DNA of 50,735 nt, taken from assembly GCA_022511385.1 (NCBI GenBank), contig JAFLRN010000016.1, forward strand, positions 1 to 50,735, in the 5' to 3' direction. A program made the position numbers and the translations under genes. Below are positions 1 through 7,363 of this stretch, in pieces. How positions within the stretch are numbered: the stretch's first letter is position 1; every line of letters begins with the position of its first letter. The notes below the pieces were generated by a model. It did no database searches and was not told the origin of the DNA. It saw nothing but the letters and a program-made list of their open reading frames with translations. The DNA is from Acetatifactor sp. Its GTDB lineage: Bacteria; Bacillota; Clostridia; Lachnospirales; Lachnospiraceae.

Positions 1-186
1 CCGTCTTTGCGAATATCAAGCATCGGCATTTTTACACCAATTCTTTTCTCATCCCAAATATAGTGTAGTGCTAATTGTTTACTTGTGGTCAAATACACAA
101 GCGGCTGTTTTAAATTAGAATAACGAGATGCAAACGGTTTTAATTCTGTGAGCCCTTTGATTGTGCTTCCGTGAAAGTATTCCATA
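1..186 (-). CDS. Partial hypothetical protein, N-terminal 62 residues
   Basis: The N-terminus of a gene that runs off the left edge of the window. The start is well supported: an AGGAGG sits 7 bases before the ATG at 186. The protein begins MEYFHGSTIKGLTELKPF and continues with a PLVYLTT segment and a YIWD motif. A Y-F-H-G-S start followed by a strand ending in YLTT reminds me of small ADP-ribosyltransferase-fold proteins common on mobile elements, but this is a weak resemblance and the catalytic half is outside the window. It lies in the decayed element left of tRNA-Leu. I do not assign a function. Confidence 0.6.
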
Positions 187-218
187 TTGTACCTCCTGCA
201 AAATAAGATTATTTTCAG

Positions 219-247
219 AGTATATCATCTGCCCAAACAAAATTGTA
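219..247 (-). promoter_or_regulatory. Promoter of the partial gene at the left edge
   Basis: On the minus strand a TGATATACT extended -10 lies at 219-224, about 35 bases before the AGGAGG ribosome binding site. The -35 position, 242-247, reads TACAAT and is poor, so the extended TG probably carries the promoter. Confidence 0.4.
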
Positions 248-315
248 GTCTTTTTTTGAGCACTGATTTATGATATAATATTTTCATAAAATTGAATGAC
301 AAGGACAGTTAAAAG

Positions 316-360
316 ACAAACGGCGAATCCCATGGGGCAGGATTCATCATTTGTTTTTTT
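316..360 (+). terminator. Rho-independent terminator-like hairpin
   Basis: Nested arms ACAAA (316-320) / TTTGT (350-354) and GAATCC (325-330) / GGATTC (340-345) are followed by a run of T to 360. No plus-strand gene directly upstream is visible, so this may be a leftover of a deleted gene in the decayed element. Confidence 0.45.
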
Positions 361-570
361 AGAGAGAAAGATACGGCTTGGATTTATATAAGTTTATTAC
401 CGAAAACTTATATTTTGACATTTATATAGATTTCTCTTTATAGCAAAAAACAGAAATACCGCCCAAAATTCACCCTAAAATAGGATTAACAAATTAGCAA
501 ATCATATTGCGTTTATGAACAAGTATATATAGTGATAAATTCCGATTTAAAAGACCTTTCATAATTACTA

Positions 571-598
571 GCACACTCTTTTGGGTGTGCTTTTCTTT
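571..598 (+). terminator. Rho-independent terminator
   Basis: GCACAC (571-576) pairs with GTGTGC (585-590) and is followed by TTTTCTTTT. From 361 to 570 I see no convincing coding frame, so the transcript it ends is unknown; it may be a small RNA or a remnant. Confidence 0.5.
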
Positions 599-609
599 TG
601 GTTCGCATA

Positions 610-756
610 TCATAATAAAAAGGGGGCACAAATGTCCAGATTATTACATGCTCGTCCCACTACCATTTGGAACACCTCCCCAAATTCTTTTTGCACACGA
701 GTAGCTAATTTGTATAGAATCTCGTTATCGTACACTAGGTTGTTGGCTTGCGCATA
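610..756 (-). pseudogene. Possible gene fragment, function unknown
   Basis: An open minus-strand frame of 48 codons with no start codon and an in-frame TAG just upstream ends at TGA 610-612. It encodes a protein-like stretch beginning YAQANNLVYDNEILYKLATR. The composition looks like real protein, and the lack of a start suggests a decayed gene inside the element remnant. I do not recognise the family. The rest of 757-974 shows only a small hairpin at 857-884 (AGTGGAG/CTCCACT). Confidence 0.25.
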
Positions 757-974
757 CTAAAGGACAATGACTCCAACAACTACAATAAGTCGAAGAAAAC
801 TTACTGCACCGGGCCAAGTTTTGCGTCGGTAGGCCACACCCCTCGTTTGTTTTTACAGTGGAGGTCCCTTGCCCTCTCTCCACTCTCAATATGAAGTTAT
901 GTCATTGTGAAACTTTAGTAACGAAAGCATATTATATTTGGACATGTGAAATCAAGTTTTAGAGAAAAAGATTG

Positions 975-1003
975 TTGATTTTAATTACAAGAAATGCTAT
1001 ATT
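975..1003 (+). promoter_or_regulatory. Promoter of antitoxin-like RNA
   Basis: A TTGATT -35 (975-980), 17-base spacer and TATATT -10 (998-1003) predict a start near 1010, driving the short RNA that ends at the hairpin 1073-1107. Confidence 0.5.
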
Positions 1004-1009
1004 ATAGAC

Positions 1010-1107
1010 AAGGAAAGCACCCACTCCAAAGTGGATGCCCCCCAAGCGAGGTTATGTGCCCTTACGGACACCGCCTATCCTGTGGACCAGACAGGATAGG
1101 CATTTTT
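1010..1107 (+). ncRNA. Candidate RNA antitoxin, convergent with holin-like toxin
   Basis: A predicted RNA of about 100 nt from the promoter at 975-1003 to a strong terminator: GCCTATCCTGT (1073-1083) pairs with ACAGGATAGGC (1091-1101), then ATTTTTATTTT. The toxin gene on the opposite strand ends at 1106, so the two transcripts share the 3' region and the inverted repeat. This is the arrangement of Fst/TxpA-type type I toxin-antitoxin loci, where the antisense RNA blocks toxin translation. A short hairpin near 1021-1034 (CCACTCC/AAGTGG region) could add structure. Transcription is inferred, not shown. Confidence 0.5.
1073..1107 (+). terminator. Strong terminator shared by toxin and antitoxin transcripts
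   Basis: A perfect 11-bp stem (1073-1083 / 1091-1101) with a 7-base loop and a T-rich tail on the plus strand. The same stem lies in the 3' untranslated part of the toxin mRNA, though without a clear T run in that direction. Confidence 0.75.
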
Positions 1108-1225
1108 ATTTTCGCCTATTTTTTCTCTTATCGAGAAAGTTCAGCAACGCAATTAACAAACCTCCAGAAGATACCAATAATGCAAGTATCCCTAGGAAAA
1201 TCATTATGATTTCATAATCTGTCAT
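1106..1225 (-). CDS. Putative holin-like type I toxin
   Basis: A 39-residue peptide starting MTDYEIIMIFLGILALLVSS, with one hydrophobic helix (about residues 6-31) and a basic tail ending LDKRKNRRK. This is the standard layout of the Fst/TxpA/BsrG putative holin-like toxins of Firmicutes: short charged N-terminus, one membrane helix, Lys/Arg-rich C-terminus. Such peptides damage or depolarise the membrane when expressed. I chose the ATG at 1225 because GGAGG lies 8 bases upstream; the longer frame upstream has no site. The convergent antitoxin-like RNA at 1010-1107 supports the call. It lies in the remnant of an integrated element, a usual place for such addiction modules. Confidence 0.75.
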   Translation of the reverse strand: MTDYEIIMIFLGILALLVSSGGLLIALLNFLDKRKNRRK

Positions 1226-1336
1226 ACGCGCCACCTCCCCTCCTATGTATTCGATGCATAACATCGTTCCATAAGCTTGGGAGGCTACCACCCTGTCATG
1301 GGTACTTTCCTACGCGGCAATGCCACGCATAAATAG

Positions 1337-1363
1337 ATTATCATTTTTATCAGCTAAGTTCAA
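1337..1363 (-). promoter_or_regulatory. Possible toxin promoter
   Basis: On the minus strand TTGAAC (1358-1363) is followed after 14-15 bases by GATAAT (1337-1342). The implied leader is about 100 nt and includes a stem-forming stretch ahead of the GGAGG, as in other type I toxin mRNAs. The remaining 1364-1551 is AT-rich with no gene seen. Confidence 0.35.
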
Positions 1364-1551
1364 CCACATTTCAACAATTTTCCATATATTTTATATTACA
1401 TTGATATATAAAGCGTTTTCAAAGGGTAAAATGATTGACAAAAAGAAAACATGATGATAACATCATGAAACCATTTGGTTCTTGGCATTTTCTCCAAATA
1501 AAAGAATTGCCCCCTTGCTAGGGTCACAAGCAAATAATAGAAAGGGGTAAT

Positions 1552-1737
1552 ATGAGAAATGACAATTCAACATCTTTACAACTTAATAGAAAGCGAGCCA
1601 CTTCTACCTTAGAAGAATTTAAGGCATTATATCAACAAATACTATCCTCAAGCGCCTATACAGATATTGCAACGAGGCCAATCTTGAAAAAAGGTCTCCA
1701 CATAAAATTAGGAAAACTTTCGCTTCTCGCTTGGTGA
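1552..1737 (+). CDS. Short hypothetical protein, probably a truncated gene start
   Basis: A 61-codon frame with an AAAGGGG site 5 bases before the ATG. It begins MRNDNSTSLQLNRKRATSTL and is rich in polar residues. The downstream half overlaps, in another frame, an integrase fragment (1623-1877), so the natural C-terminus is probably lost and the frame closes by chance at 1737. A former short gene of the element, cut by the deletion that also removed most of the integrase, fits best. Family not recognised. Confidence 0.3.
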   Translation: MRNDNSTSLQLNRKRATSTLEEFKALYQQILSSSAYTDIATRPILKKGLHIKLGKLSLLAW

Positions 1738-1877
1738 ATAGTGGCGCAATGGATTTATCCGAGGTCGCCTCCATTATGGGTCATGTGGATGAGAAAACCT
1801 TGATTAGTCATTATCTCTATAGCACAAAGTCCAAGGATACTCGCTTGGAGCGAATGGAGGAATGCCTCGTTGGGTAA
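1623..1877 (+). pseudogene. Tyrosine recombinase (integrase), C-terminal remnant
   Basis: About 84 codons in one frame after a stop at 1620-1622, ending at TAA 1875-1877. The translation carries the catalytic end of a phage/ICE tyrosine integrase: SPHKIRKTFASRLV supplies H-x-x-R, SIMGHVDEKTL supplies the conserved GH, and ISHYLYST supplies the nucleophilic tyrosine. The N-terminal DNA-binding domains and the first catalytic Arg are missing, so it cannot be active. It lies 100 bases from the 3' end of tRNA-Leu, the usual place for an element's integrase, which indicates that the sequence to the left is the degraded remains of an element integrated at this tRNA. Confidence 0.8.
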
Positions 1878-1924
1878 AAATCTAGTAAAATAGGGGTGGG
1901 AACAACTTGGGAACACCAAATTCG

Positions 1925-1967
1925 AAAATAAAGAAAGTGGAAAGCCTTTAAAATCAAGGCTTTCCAC
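1925..1967 (-). terminator. Terminator of tRNA-Leu
   Basis: A perfect 12-bp stem, 1937-1948 with 1956-1967 (GTGGAAAGCCTT/AAGGCTTTCCAC), is followed on the minus strand by a T-rich tail, just past the 3' end of tRNA-Leu. Confidence 0.75.
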
Positions 1968-1978
1968 CCTCAAACACC

Positions 1979-2061
1979 TGCGGAAGATGGGACTTGAACC
2001 CACACGATGTAGCATCACATGATCCTTAGTCATGCCTGTCTGCCAGTTCCAGCACTTCCGC
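1979..2061 (-). tRNA. tRNA-Leu (anticodon AAG)
   Basis: A class II tRNA with long variable arm. Acceptor GCGGAAG pairs with CTTCCGC, discriminator A, CCA not encoded. Anticodon stem CATGA/TCATG encloses CTAAGGA, giving anticodon AAG. The T-loop GTTCAAGTC is standard. The 3' end faces an integrase remnant, so it is probably an old integration site. Confidence 0.95.
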
Positions 2062-2161
2062 ATACGCACTGCGCAAGTATCATGGTAACATTTTAAGATC
2101 TAAATGTCAATTGTTTTTTAGGTAAAAGTGTGATAAAAAATATAAATAGAGAAAGAAATAC

Positions 2162-2192
2162 TTGACTGTAAAGCCTCTTGATACCTTATGAT
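2162..2192 (+). promoter_or_regulatory. MerR-type promoter with 19-bp spacer
   Basis: TTGACT (2162-2167) and TATGAT (2187-2192) are separated by 19 bases, the overlong spacer typical of promoters activated by MerR proteins. The spacer holds an imperfect dyad, GTAAAGC facing ACCTTAT. Its position just before a merR-like gene suggests autoregulation. Confidence 0.6.
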
Positions 2193-2222
2193 AACAGCAA
2201 AAAGCAAAGGGGATAGGTCAGA

Positions 2223-3653
2223 ATGACAATTAAGGAAATTGAAGAACTGTCGGGAATGGTCCGGGCAAATATCCGCTTTTATGAAGCCGAGGGGCTGGTG
2301 AGCCCCCAGCGTCACGAAAACGGGTATCGGGATTATTCGGAAGATGATTTGGAGACCTTGAAGAAAATCAAGCTTCTGCGCACTCTGCATCTCTCACTGG
2401 ATGAGATTAAATGTTTGCACTCGGGCGAGCGGACGCTTATGGATACGCTGAACCATCACCTTGCCAGACTGCAGCATGAACAAGCAGATATTGAGCAAGC
2501 CCTGGAGATTTGTAATGTCATGCGAAATGACGGCGCACAATATAAATCCTTGGATGCTCAGCATTACCTTGATACCATGGAACAACTGACACACGACCCT
2601 GTTTCCGTTCCCACTTCAGACATCCTGCCGGATATCTATGTTCCATGGCGCCGCTACTTTGCGCGGATCATAGACTTTGCAATCTATGATACTCTATGGA
2701 ATATCTTTCTGGCACTTGCGCTTCATATTAATATCCGCTCACGCAGTGTGACAGGAAGTTTAGTGGACTATATCGCTGTTCTGATACTGATATTTTTACT
2801 GGAGCCCATCCTGCTTTCACTTTTTGGCGCTACGGCGGGTAAGTGGATCCTTGGCCTTCGTGTCACAAATAATGAGGGGGATCGGATGACCTATGCCAAC
2901 GCACTGTCCCGCACCAAATCAATGATGTTCTACGGAATGGGTTTTCGGATACCGTTATTTCAGTGGTACAGGCAGTGGAAAAGCTATAAAGCATATCGCG
3001 ACGAGGAAACATTGGACTGGGAGTACCACTCCGCAATAACTTTAAAGGATGAGAAGAAGTGGCGCATTTGGGCCTATATCGGAGCATATGCTGCTATGAT
3101 TGGAGTTCTTGATCTCTCAATTATGGCGGCAGCTCTTCCCAAAAACCGCGGGGATATTACGGTGGCGGAATTTTGCGAGAACTATAACCGTTTGGCAAGC
3201 TATTATGATATCGACACCGACAGCCATCTGGACGAAAATGGCAAATGGGTGCAGAATGACAGTTCTGTGTCTGTTGTCCACATCGGCAGCTATAGGGAGC
3301 CTGTCTTTCATTTTACAGAGACTGACGGGCGGATGACCGGTATGCAGTTTTCTATTGAACTGCATGGCAGTGATGATTGGATCTCATGGAACCAAAATGA
3401 TGAGGTTAGTTTATCAATCCTCGCTTTCGTAGGCGCCCAAAATGAAAATAATATCTTTTCAAATGAAGTGGAAAATATTGTAGCCAGCATTACCGAAACG
3501 CCTTTTAAAAGCTTTCAATATTCGGTCTATAGCATGAATATTACTTGTGAAGTTGTGTATTCCGGTTACATTAATACTTCTTCTGGATTCCTTCTGCCAA
3601 TGGATGATACGGAAACAAGCTATTCCTTTTTCTTCTCTATACAGAAGCAATGA
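2223..3653 (+). CDS. MerR-family regulator fused to RDD-type membrane domain
   Basis: A 476-residue protein. Residues 1-70 are a MerR winged helix (MTIKEIEELSGMVRANIRFY, then YRDYSEDDL), followed by the usual dimerisation helix to about 115. From about residue 140 the protein becomes an RDD-like membrane domain (RRYFARIIDF with conserved Arg and Asp, several hydrophobic helices, then GATAGKWILGLRV). A further helix near 285-308 leads to a C-terminal domain of about 165 residues, probably outside the membrane. DNA-binding and sensing are thus in one membrane-anchored protein. MerR-RDD fusions exist in Firmicutes; the ligand is unknown. GGGGAT lies ahead of the ATG. The gene stands alone, between its own promoter and a strong terminator. 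Confidence 0.8.
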   Translation: MTIKEIEELSGMVRANIRFYEAEGLVSPQRHENGYRDYSEDDLETLKKIKLLRTLHLSLDEIKCLHSGERTLMDTLNHHLARLQHEQADIEQALEICNVMRNDGAQYKSLDAQHYLDTMEQLTHDPVSVPTSDILPDIYVPWRRYFARIIDFAIYDTLWNIFLALALHINIRSRSVTGSLVDYIAVLILIFLLEPILLSLFGATAGKWILGLRVTNNEGDRMTYANALSRTKSMMFYGMGFRIPLFQWYRQWKSYKAYRDEETLDWEYHSAITLKDEKKWRIWAYIGAYAAMIGVLDLSIMAAALPKNRGDITVAEFCENYNRLASYYDIDTDSHLDENGKWVQNDSSVSVVHIGSYREPVFHFTETDGRMTGMQFSIELHGSDDWISWNQNDEVSLSILAFVGAQNENNIFSNEVENIVASITETPFKSFQYSVYSMNITCEVVYSGYINTSSGFLLPMDDTETSYSFFFSIQKQ

Positions 3654-3666
3654 TTCAGCGAAAATA

Positions 3667-3700
3667 GCCCCGGGACAGAAATCAATTCTGTCCCGGGGGC
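3667..3700. terminator. Bidirectional terminator
   Basis: A stem of about 14 bp (3667-3680 / 3686-3700, GACAGAA/TTCTGTC core with GC-rich base) lies between the convergent merR-RDD and kdgK genes. The T tracts are weak on both sides, but the stem is strong. Confidence 0.7.
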
Positions 3701-3756
3701 GATTGTCTTCTTTCGGTCTGACATCCTCTTATGTTCGGCTCAGATATTACCTTCCG

Positions 3757-4788
3757 CTATCTCTGTACCCTTCCGGAAGCATCGCCGCCAGCCAGGGTCT
3801 CCACTTCCTTCCTGGACACCAGGTTAAAGTCACCGGGGATGGTATGCTTCAGGGCTGAAGCAGCCACGCCAAACTCCAGAGCAGCCTTAAAATCCTTGCC
3901 GTCCAACAGACCGCAGATCACGCCGCCCGCAAAGGAATCGCCGCCGCCCACACGGTCAACGATGGGATGGATGCTGTACTCCTTGGAATGATAGAACTCC
4001 TTGGTATCACGGGAATATATGCACGCTGACCAGCCGTTATCGGAAGCGGAATGGCTGACACGCAGGGAGGAAACGCAGTACTCGAAATGATAATCTGCCA
4101 CCATCTGTTCGAAAATGGACTTATAGCCTGCAAGCTCCAGCTCGCCGCTGGTAACATCGGTCTTGCCGGGCTTGTACCCCAGCACCAGTTCCGCGTCCTC
4201 CTCATTTCCAATGCACACGTCCACATACTGCATCAGGTTTTTCATCACCTTCTGGGCTTTCTCAGAGGACCACAGCTTTTTTCTGAAGTTTAAATCCACT
4301 GATACCTTTACGCCATGTCTCTTTGCCGCCTGCAGTGCTTTCTCCGTCAGTATGGCAGCAGAATCGGAAACCGCCGGAGTAATGCCGGTGAAATGGAACC
4401 AGTCCGCACCCTCAAAGATCGCGTCAAAGTCAAAATCCGCCTCGGTGGCAGTGGAAATGGAGGAATGAGCCCTGTCATACACCACCTTGGAGGGTCTCAT
4501 GGCAGAACCGCTCTCCAGGAAATAGATGCCCAGTCTCTCACCGCATTTTGCGATATGATCCGTTTTCACATTGTACTTTCTCAGAGCTGCCACTGCACAC
4601 TCTCCGATCTCGTTGTCCGGAACCGCCGTCACAAACTCGGCGTCATGTCCATAGTTGGCCAGAGACACCGCTACATTGGCCTCTCCCCCGCCATAACACA
4701 CATCGAACTCATCCGCCTGAATAAACTTCTCAAAATTGGGAGTGGACAGCCTCAGCATGATCTCCCCCATTGTAATTACTTTAGCCAT
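3757..4788 (-). CDS. kdgK: 2-keto-3-deoxygluconate kinase (PfkB family)
   Basis: A 343-residue ribokinase/PfkB sugar kinase. It phosphorylates 2-keto-3-deoxygluconate at the 6 position with ATP, giving KDPG for the aldolase encoded just upstream. The N-terminal substrate region shows YGGGEANVAVSLANYG; the C-terminal signature DRVGGGDSFAGG includes the catalytic Asp and anion hole. Length fits KdgK (about 310-345). I start at MAKVITMG because AAGGAAG lies 8 bases before this ATG; the longer frame has no site. It is the last gene of a minus-strand group HD - eda - kdgK, though hairpins at 4868-4950 separate it from eda. It probably serves uronate or pectin breakdown. Confidence 0.9.
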   Translation of the reverse strand: MAKVITMGEIMLRLSTPNFEKFIQADEFDVCYGGGEANVAVSLANYGHDAEFVTAVPDNEIGECAVAALRKYNVKTDHIAKCGERLGIYFLESGSAMRPSKVVYDRAHSSISTATEADFDFDAIFEGADWFHFTGITPAVSDSAAILTEKALQAAKRHGVKVSVDLNFRKKLWSSEKAQKVMKNLMQYVDVCIGNEEDAELVLGYKPGKTDVTSGELELAGYKSIFEQMVADYHFEYCVSSLRVSHSASDNGWSACIYSRDTKEFYHSKEYSIHPIVDRVGGGDSFAGGVICGLLDGKDFKAALEFGVAASALKHTIPGDFNLVSRKEVETLAGGDASGRVQR

Positions 4789-4867
4789 TGTTTTTGCTTC
4801 CTTTCTTAGCATATTTCTTGATAAACCAATCTATTTCACTAGCCACAACCTAACTTGCCGCAAAACC

Positions 4868-4950
4868 GGAAGAACGCAAAGCGTTCTTCCCGACGGAACA
4901 TAGTGAATCTTAGGCGGGGTACTTTCCCGCCTTAGATTCACTTTCCGTCG
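4868..4950. repeat. Two adjacent hairpins between eda and kdgK
   Basis: The first is a perfect 10-bp stem with AAA loop: GGAAGAACGC (4868-4877) and GCGTTCTTCC (4881-4890). The second, directly following, is a long stem from 4891 to 4950: CGACGGA/TCCGTCG at its base, then AGTGAATCT and AGGCGGG paired with their complements, with one mismatch and a 6-base loop. Such a pair inside an operon could cap the 3' end of the eda transcript or attenuate kdgK; a dispersed palindromic repeat is the alternative. Confidence 0.7.
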
Positions 4951-4952
4951 TA

Positions 4953-5912
4953 TTATCGTTGCATCAGATGAACCGCAAACCCGGCAACCTCTTCCTTCAG
5001 GTAGATTGCCTTATACTTTCCCTTCTCATCCCTCTTAGGCTCCTCGAACTCCACACCCAGAACGGTGCTCATGTAGTTCACAGCCCTCTCGATATAGTTG
5101 GTGCGGATGGCGATGTGCCCATGGGTTCCCTTGAAGGGTGCCTTCATAAACTCCACTGCAGTGCCGGAGAAGACAGAACTGCTGCCATCCTTGGTCGGGA
5201 ACCCAAACAGAAAGCTGAACCGCTGTGCCGCCTTCATTGCCTCCGCCTCGTTCTCGGCGTTGATGCCCACATGTGCCAGTTCAAAGCCCAGCATGGTCTG
5301 AACAGCCTCCCTTGTCAGCTGCTCGATCTTGTCCCATGCGCCCTCATTAATCAGGTCACCCGGCAGCATCCAGGAGCCGCCGCAGGCGATGATCTTGTTA
5401 AAGTCAAGGTAAGAGGTCAGGTTCTTTGCGTTAATGCCGCCGGTGGGCATGAATTTCATGTTCACATAAGGAGCCGCCATTGCCTTGATCTTTGCCAGAC
5501 CGCCCGACTGCTCTGCAGGGAAAAATTTCACCACGTCCAGCCCCAGTTCAATGGCCTGCTCAATATCGGAAGGGCTTGAGGTGCCGGGAGTGATGGGCAC
5601 CTTCTTCTCAATACAATATTTTACGGTCCTGGGATTCAGGCCAGGGCTCACAATAAACTTGGCGCCCGCTTCCACTGCCGCATCCACCTGCTCCGCATTC
5701 AGCACCGTACCTGCGCCCACACACATGTCCGGAAAGTTGGTGGTCATGATCCTGATAGCCTCTGCAGCCGCGTCAGTGCGGAATGTTACCTCTGCGCAGG
5801 GCAGTCCCCCCGCACACAGGGCCTTTGCCAGGGGAAGCGCATCCTCCGCCCGGTCAATCTTCACAACAGGGACGATCCCGATCTTACTGATCTGCTCCAA
5901 TACTGCGTTCAT
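4953..5912 (-). CDS. eda: KDPG/KHG aldolase fused to a VOC domain
   Basis: A 319-residue protein. Residues 1-212 are a class I KDPG aldolase, which cleaves 2-keto-3-deoxy-6-phosphogluconate to pyruvate and glyceraldehyde 3-phosphate. The Schiff-base lysine is K129 in DVVKFFPAEQSGG, and the catalytic glutamate is E41 in AEVTFRT. Residues 215-319 are a glyoxalase/VOC-like domain (LAHVGINAENEAEA, GHIAIRTNYIERAVNYM). Single-domain Eda is about 210 residues; this fusion is one I associate with Clostridia, and the role of the VOC part is not clear. GAGGT precedes the ATG. It lies between the HD protein (33-base gap) and kdgK, which fits a shared Entner-Doudoroff/uronate route. Confidence 0.9.
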   Translation of the reverse strand: MNAVLEQISKIGIVPVVKIDRAEDALPLAKALCAGGLPCAEVTFRTDAAAEAIRIMTTNFPDMCVGAGTVLNAEQVDAAVEAGAKFIVSPGLNPRTVKYCIEKKVPITPGTSSPSDIEQAIELGLDVVKFFPAEQSGGLAKIKAMAAPYVNMKFMPTGGINAKNLTSYLDFNKIIACGGSWMLPGDLINEGAWDKIEQLTREAVQTMLGFELAHVGINAENEAEAMKAAQRFSFLFGFPTKDGSSSVFSGTAVEFMKAPFKGTHGHIAIRTNYIERAVNYMSTVLGVEFEEPKRDEKGKYKAIYLKEEVAGFAVHLMQR

Positions 5913-5945
5913 TTTTACCTCATTTCTGCCGTCTTAACAGCAATT

Positions 5946-6530
5946 TTATATATTTTCCATCTCCTTGTTCACGCTCTCTTCACAGGAACGCATGGCCAGA
6001 ATGGTTCTCTCCAAAAGCTCGTCCAGATCCCAGCCCAGACGCTCCGCTCCTGTGGAGATCACGTCCCGGGAGCAGCCTGCAGCAAATTTCTTATCCTTAT
6101 ATTTTTTCTTAAGGCTTGACAGTTCCATATCCATCACGCTTTTCGAAGGACGCATCTTTGCCGCCGCCCCGATCAGTCCTGTCAGCTCGTCAGTGGCAAA
6201 AAGAATTTTCTCCATGAGATGCCTGGGCTCCTGGTCACAGCAGATACCGTACCCGTGACTGCATACGGAATAGATCATGTCCTCGGACACACCGCCCTCC
6301 CGAAGAAGCTCCGGTGCCTTCAGGCAGTGCTCCTCCGGGTAGATTTCAAAGTCAATGTCGTGGAGCAGGCCTACCTGGCCCCAGTACTCCTCGTCCTCTC
6401 CATTCCCAGTCTCCCGGGCAAAATACCGCATCACACCCTCCACCGTCAGGGCGTGCAGGATATGAAATGGTTCCTTGTTATATTTTATTAGAAGCTCAAA
6501 CGCTTCCTCTCTAGAGATTGCGCTCTCCAT
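5946..6530 (-). CDS. HD-domain protein (putative phosphohydrolase)
   Basis: A 194-residue HD-superfamily protein. Metal-binding residues visible are the early His in HILHALTVEGVMRYF, the paired GLLHDIDFEIYPEEH and the later SHGYG. The fold is known from small hydrolases of nucleotides or phosphate esters, but the substrate is not predictable. I start at MESAISREEAF because AAGGAGG lies 8 bases upstream; the longer reading has no site. A good promoter lies at 6584-6611. It is the first gene ahead of eda (33-base gap), so it may be co-transcribed with the ketodeoxygluconate enzymes, where a phosphatase-type housekeeping role is a guess. Confidence 0.75.
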   Translation of the reverse strand: MESAISREEAFELLIKYNKEPFHILHALTVEGVMRYFARETGNGEDEEYWGQVGLLHDIDFEIYPEEHCLKAPELLREGGVSEDMIYSVCSHGYGICCDQEPRHLMEKILFATDELTGLIGAAAKMRPSKSVMDMELSSLKKKYKDKKFAAGCSRDVISTGAERLGWDLDELLERTILAMRSCEESVNKEMENI

Positions 6531-6583
6531 ATTTGTTTCCTCCTTACAAGGGTATTCAGGATATCTTCGGATCAAGTAATTTT

Positions 6584-6611
6584 ATTTTACCATATTTTGG
6601 CTCATAGACAA
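6584..6611 (-). promoter_or_regulatory. Promoter of HD-eda-kdgK group
   Basis: On the minus strand TTGTCT (6606-6611), 16-base spacer and TAAAAT (6584-6589) with an extended TGG before it. About 55 bases upstream of the HD gene start. Confidence 0.55.
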
Positions 6612-6703
6612 AGACTTTCTGAAAAAGAACGCAATTCTTTTATGGTACCAAATCGGGGATAATATCATATATTGGTAGAAGAGCTTTTTGTGAGGTTGTT
6701 CTG

Positions 6704-7333
6704 ATGAAGATAGCCATCGTTGGGAGAAAACCGGATACAGAGAACTATGTGCAGTACGTGAAAAACCAGGGACACAATCCTGTGGTGACCCTGGATCTGA
6801 AAGATTTAGCTAACTGTGACTGCCTGCTGCTGCCCGGTGGCGGGGATATCACCCCCGCCTTTTTCGGAGAGCAGAACCACGGCTCCCGCAGCATTGATAC
6901 GGCGCTGGATATCCTTCAGCTCCAGGCCTTGGATTTCTGCATCAAGAAACGGCTTCCTGTGCTGGGCATCTGTAAGGGTGCACAGGTCATCAATGTGGGT
7001 TTGGGCGGCACCCTGTATCAGGACCTTGCTACCTCGGCTATCCATCGCTATGAGGATGGCGATCAGTACCACGACACTGTGATCGAAAAGAACTCCTGGC
7101 TCTACGACCTGTACGGAGAACACGCCATCGTAAACAGCGCCCACCACCAGGCCATTCGGGAACTGGGCAGCGGACTTTCCGCCGTTCAGCACTGTCCCCG
7201 GGACGGCTGCATTGAAGCTATTGCACACAGGGAACTGCCCATCCTTGGTGTTCAATGGCATCCTGAACGAATTGACCATCAGCATACAACACTCTCCGGT
7301 GAAAAGATTTTAGTGTACTTCGCCTCTCTATGA
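6704..7333 (+). CDS. Class I glutamine amidotransferase-like hydrolase (peptidase C26)
   Basis: A 209-residue protein of the gamma-glutamyl-gamma-aminobutyrate hydrolase (PuuD) type. The nucleophile elbow is GICKGAQVINVGLGGTLYQD with the catalytic Cys; the His-Glu pair is in VQWHPERID. An oxyanion-type LLPGGGDITP lies near residue 45. Members usually have about 240 residues, so this is a short version. It probably hydrolyses gamma-glutamyl amides; the exact substrate is unknown. GAGGTTG precedes the ATG by 6 bases. It is transcribed away from the HD gene and ends in front of a terminator that belongs to the convergent citrate synthase gene. Confidence 0.8.
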   Translation: MKIAIVGRKPDTENYVQYVKNQGHNPVVTLDLKDLANCDCLLLPGGGDITPAFFGEQNHGSRSIDTALDILQLQALDFCIKKRLPVLGICKGAQVINVGLGGTLYQDLATSAIHRYEDGDQYHDTVIEKNSWLYDLYGEHAIVNSAHHQAIRELGSGLSAVQHCPRDGCIEAIAHRELPILGVQWHPERIDHQHTTLSGEKILVYFASL

Positions 7334-7363
7334 CATCCCTCACCTTTGTCTGTATGACGGAAA

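Noticed and set aside
994..1217. Two small plus-strand frames over the antitoxin RNA
   Set aside because: They run through the terminator hairpin and oppose the toxin gene; neither has a good start site.
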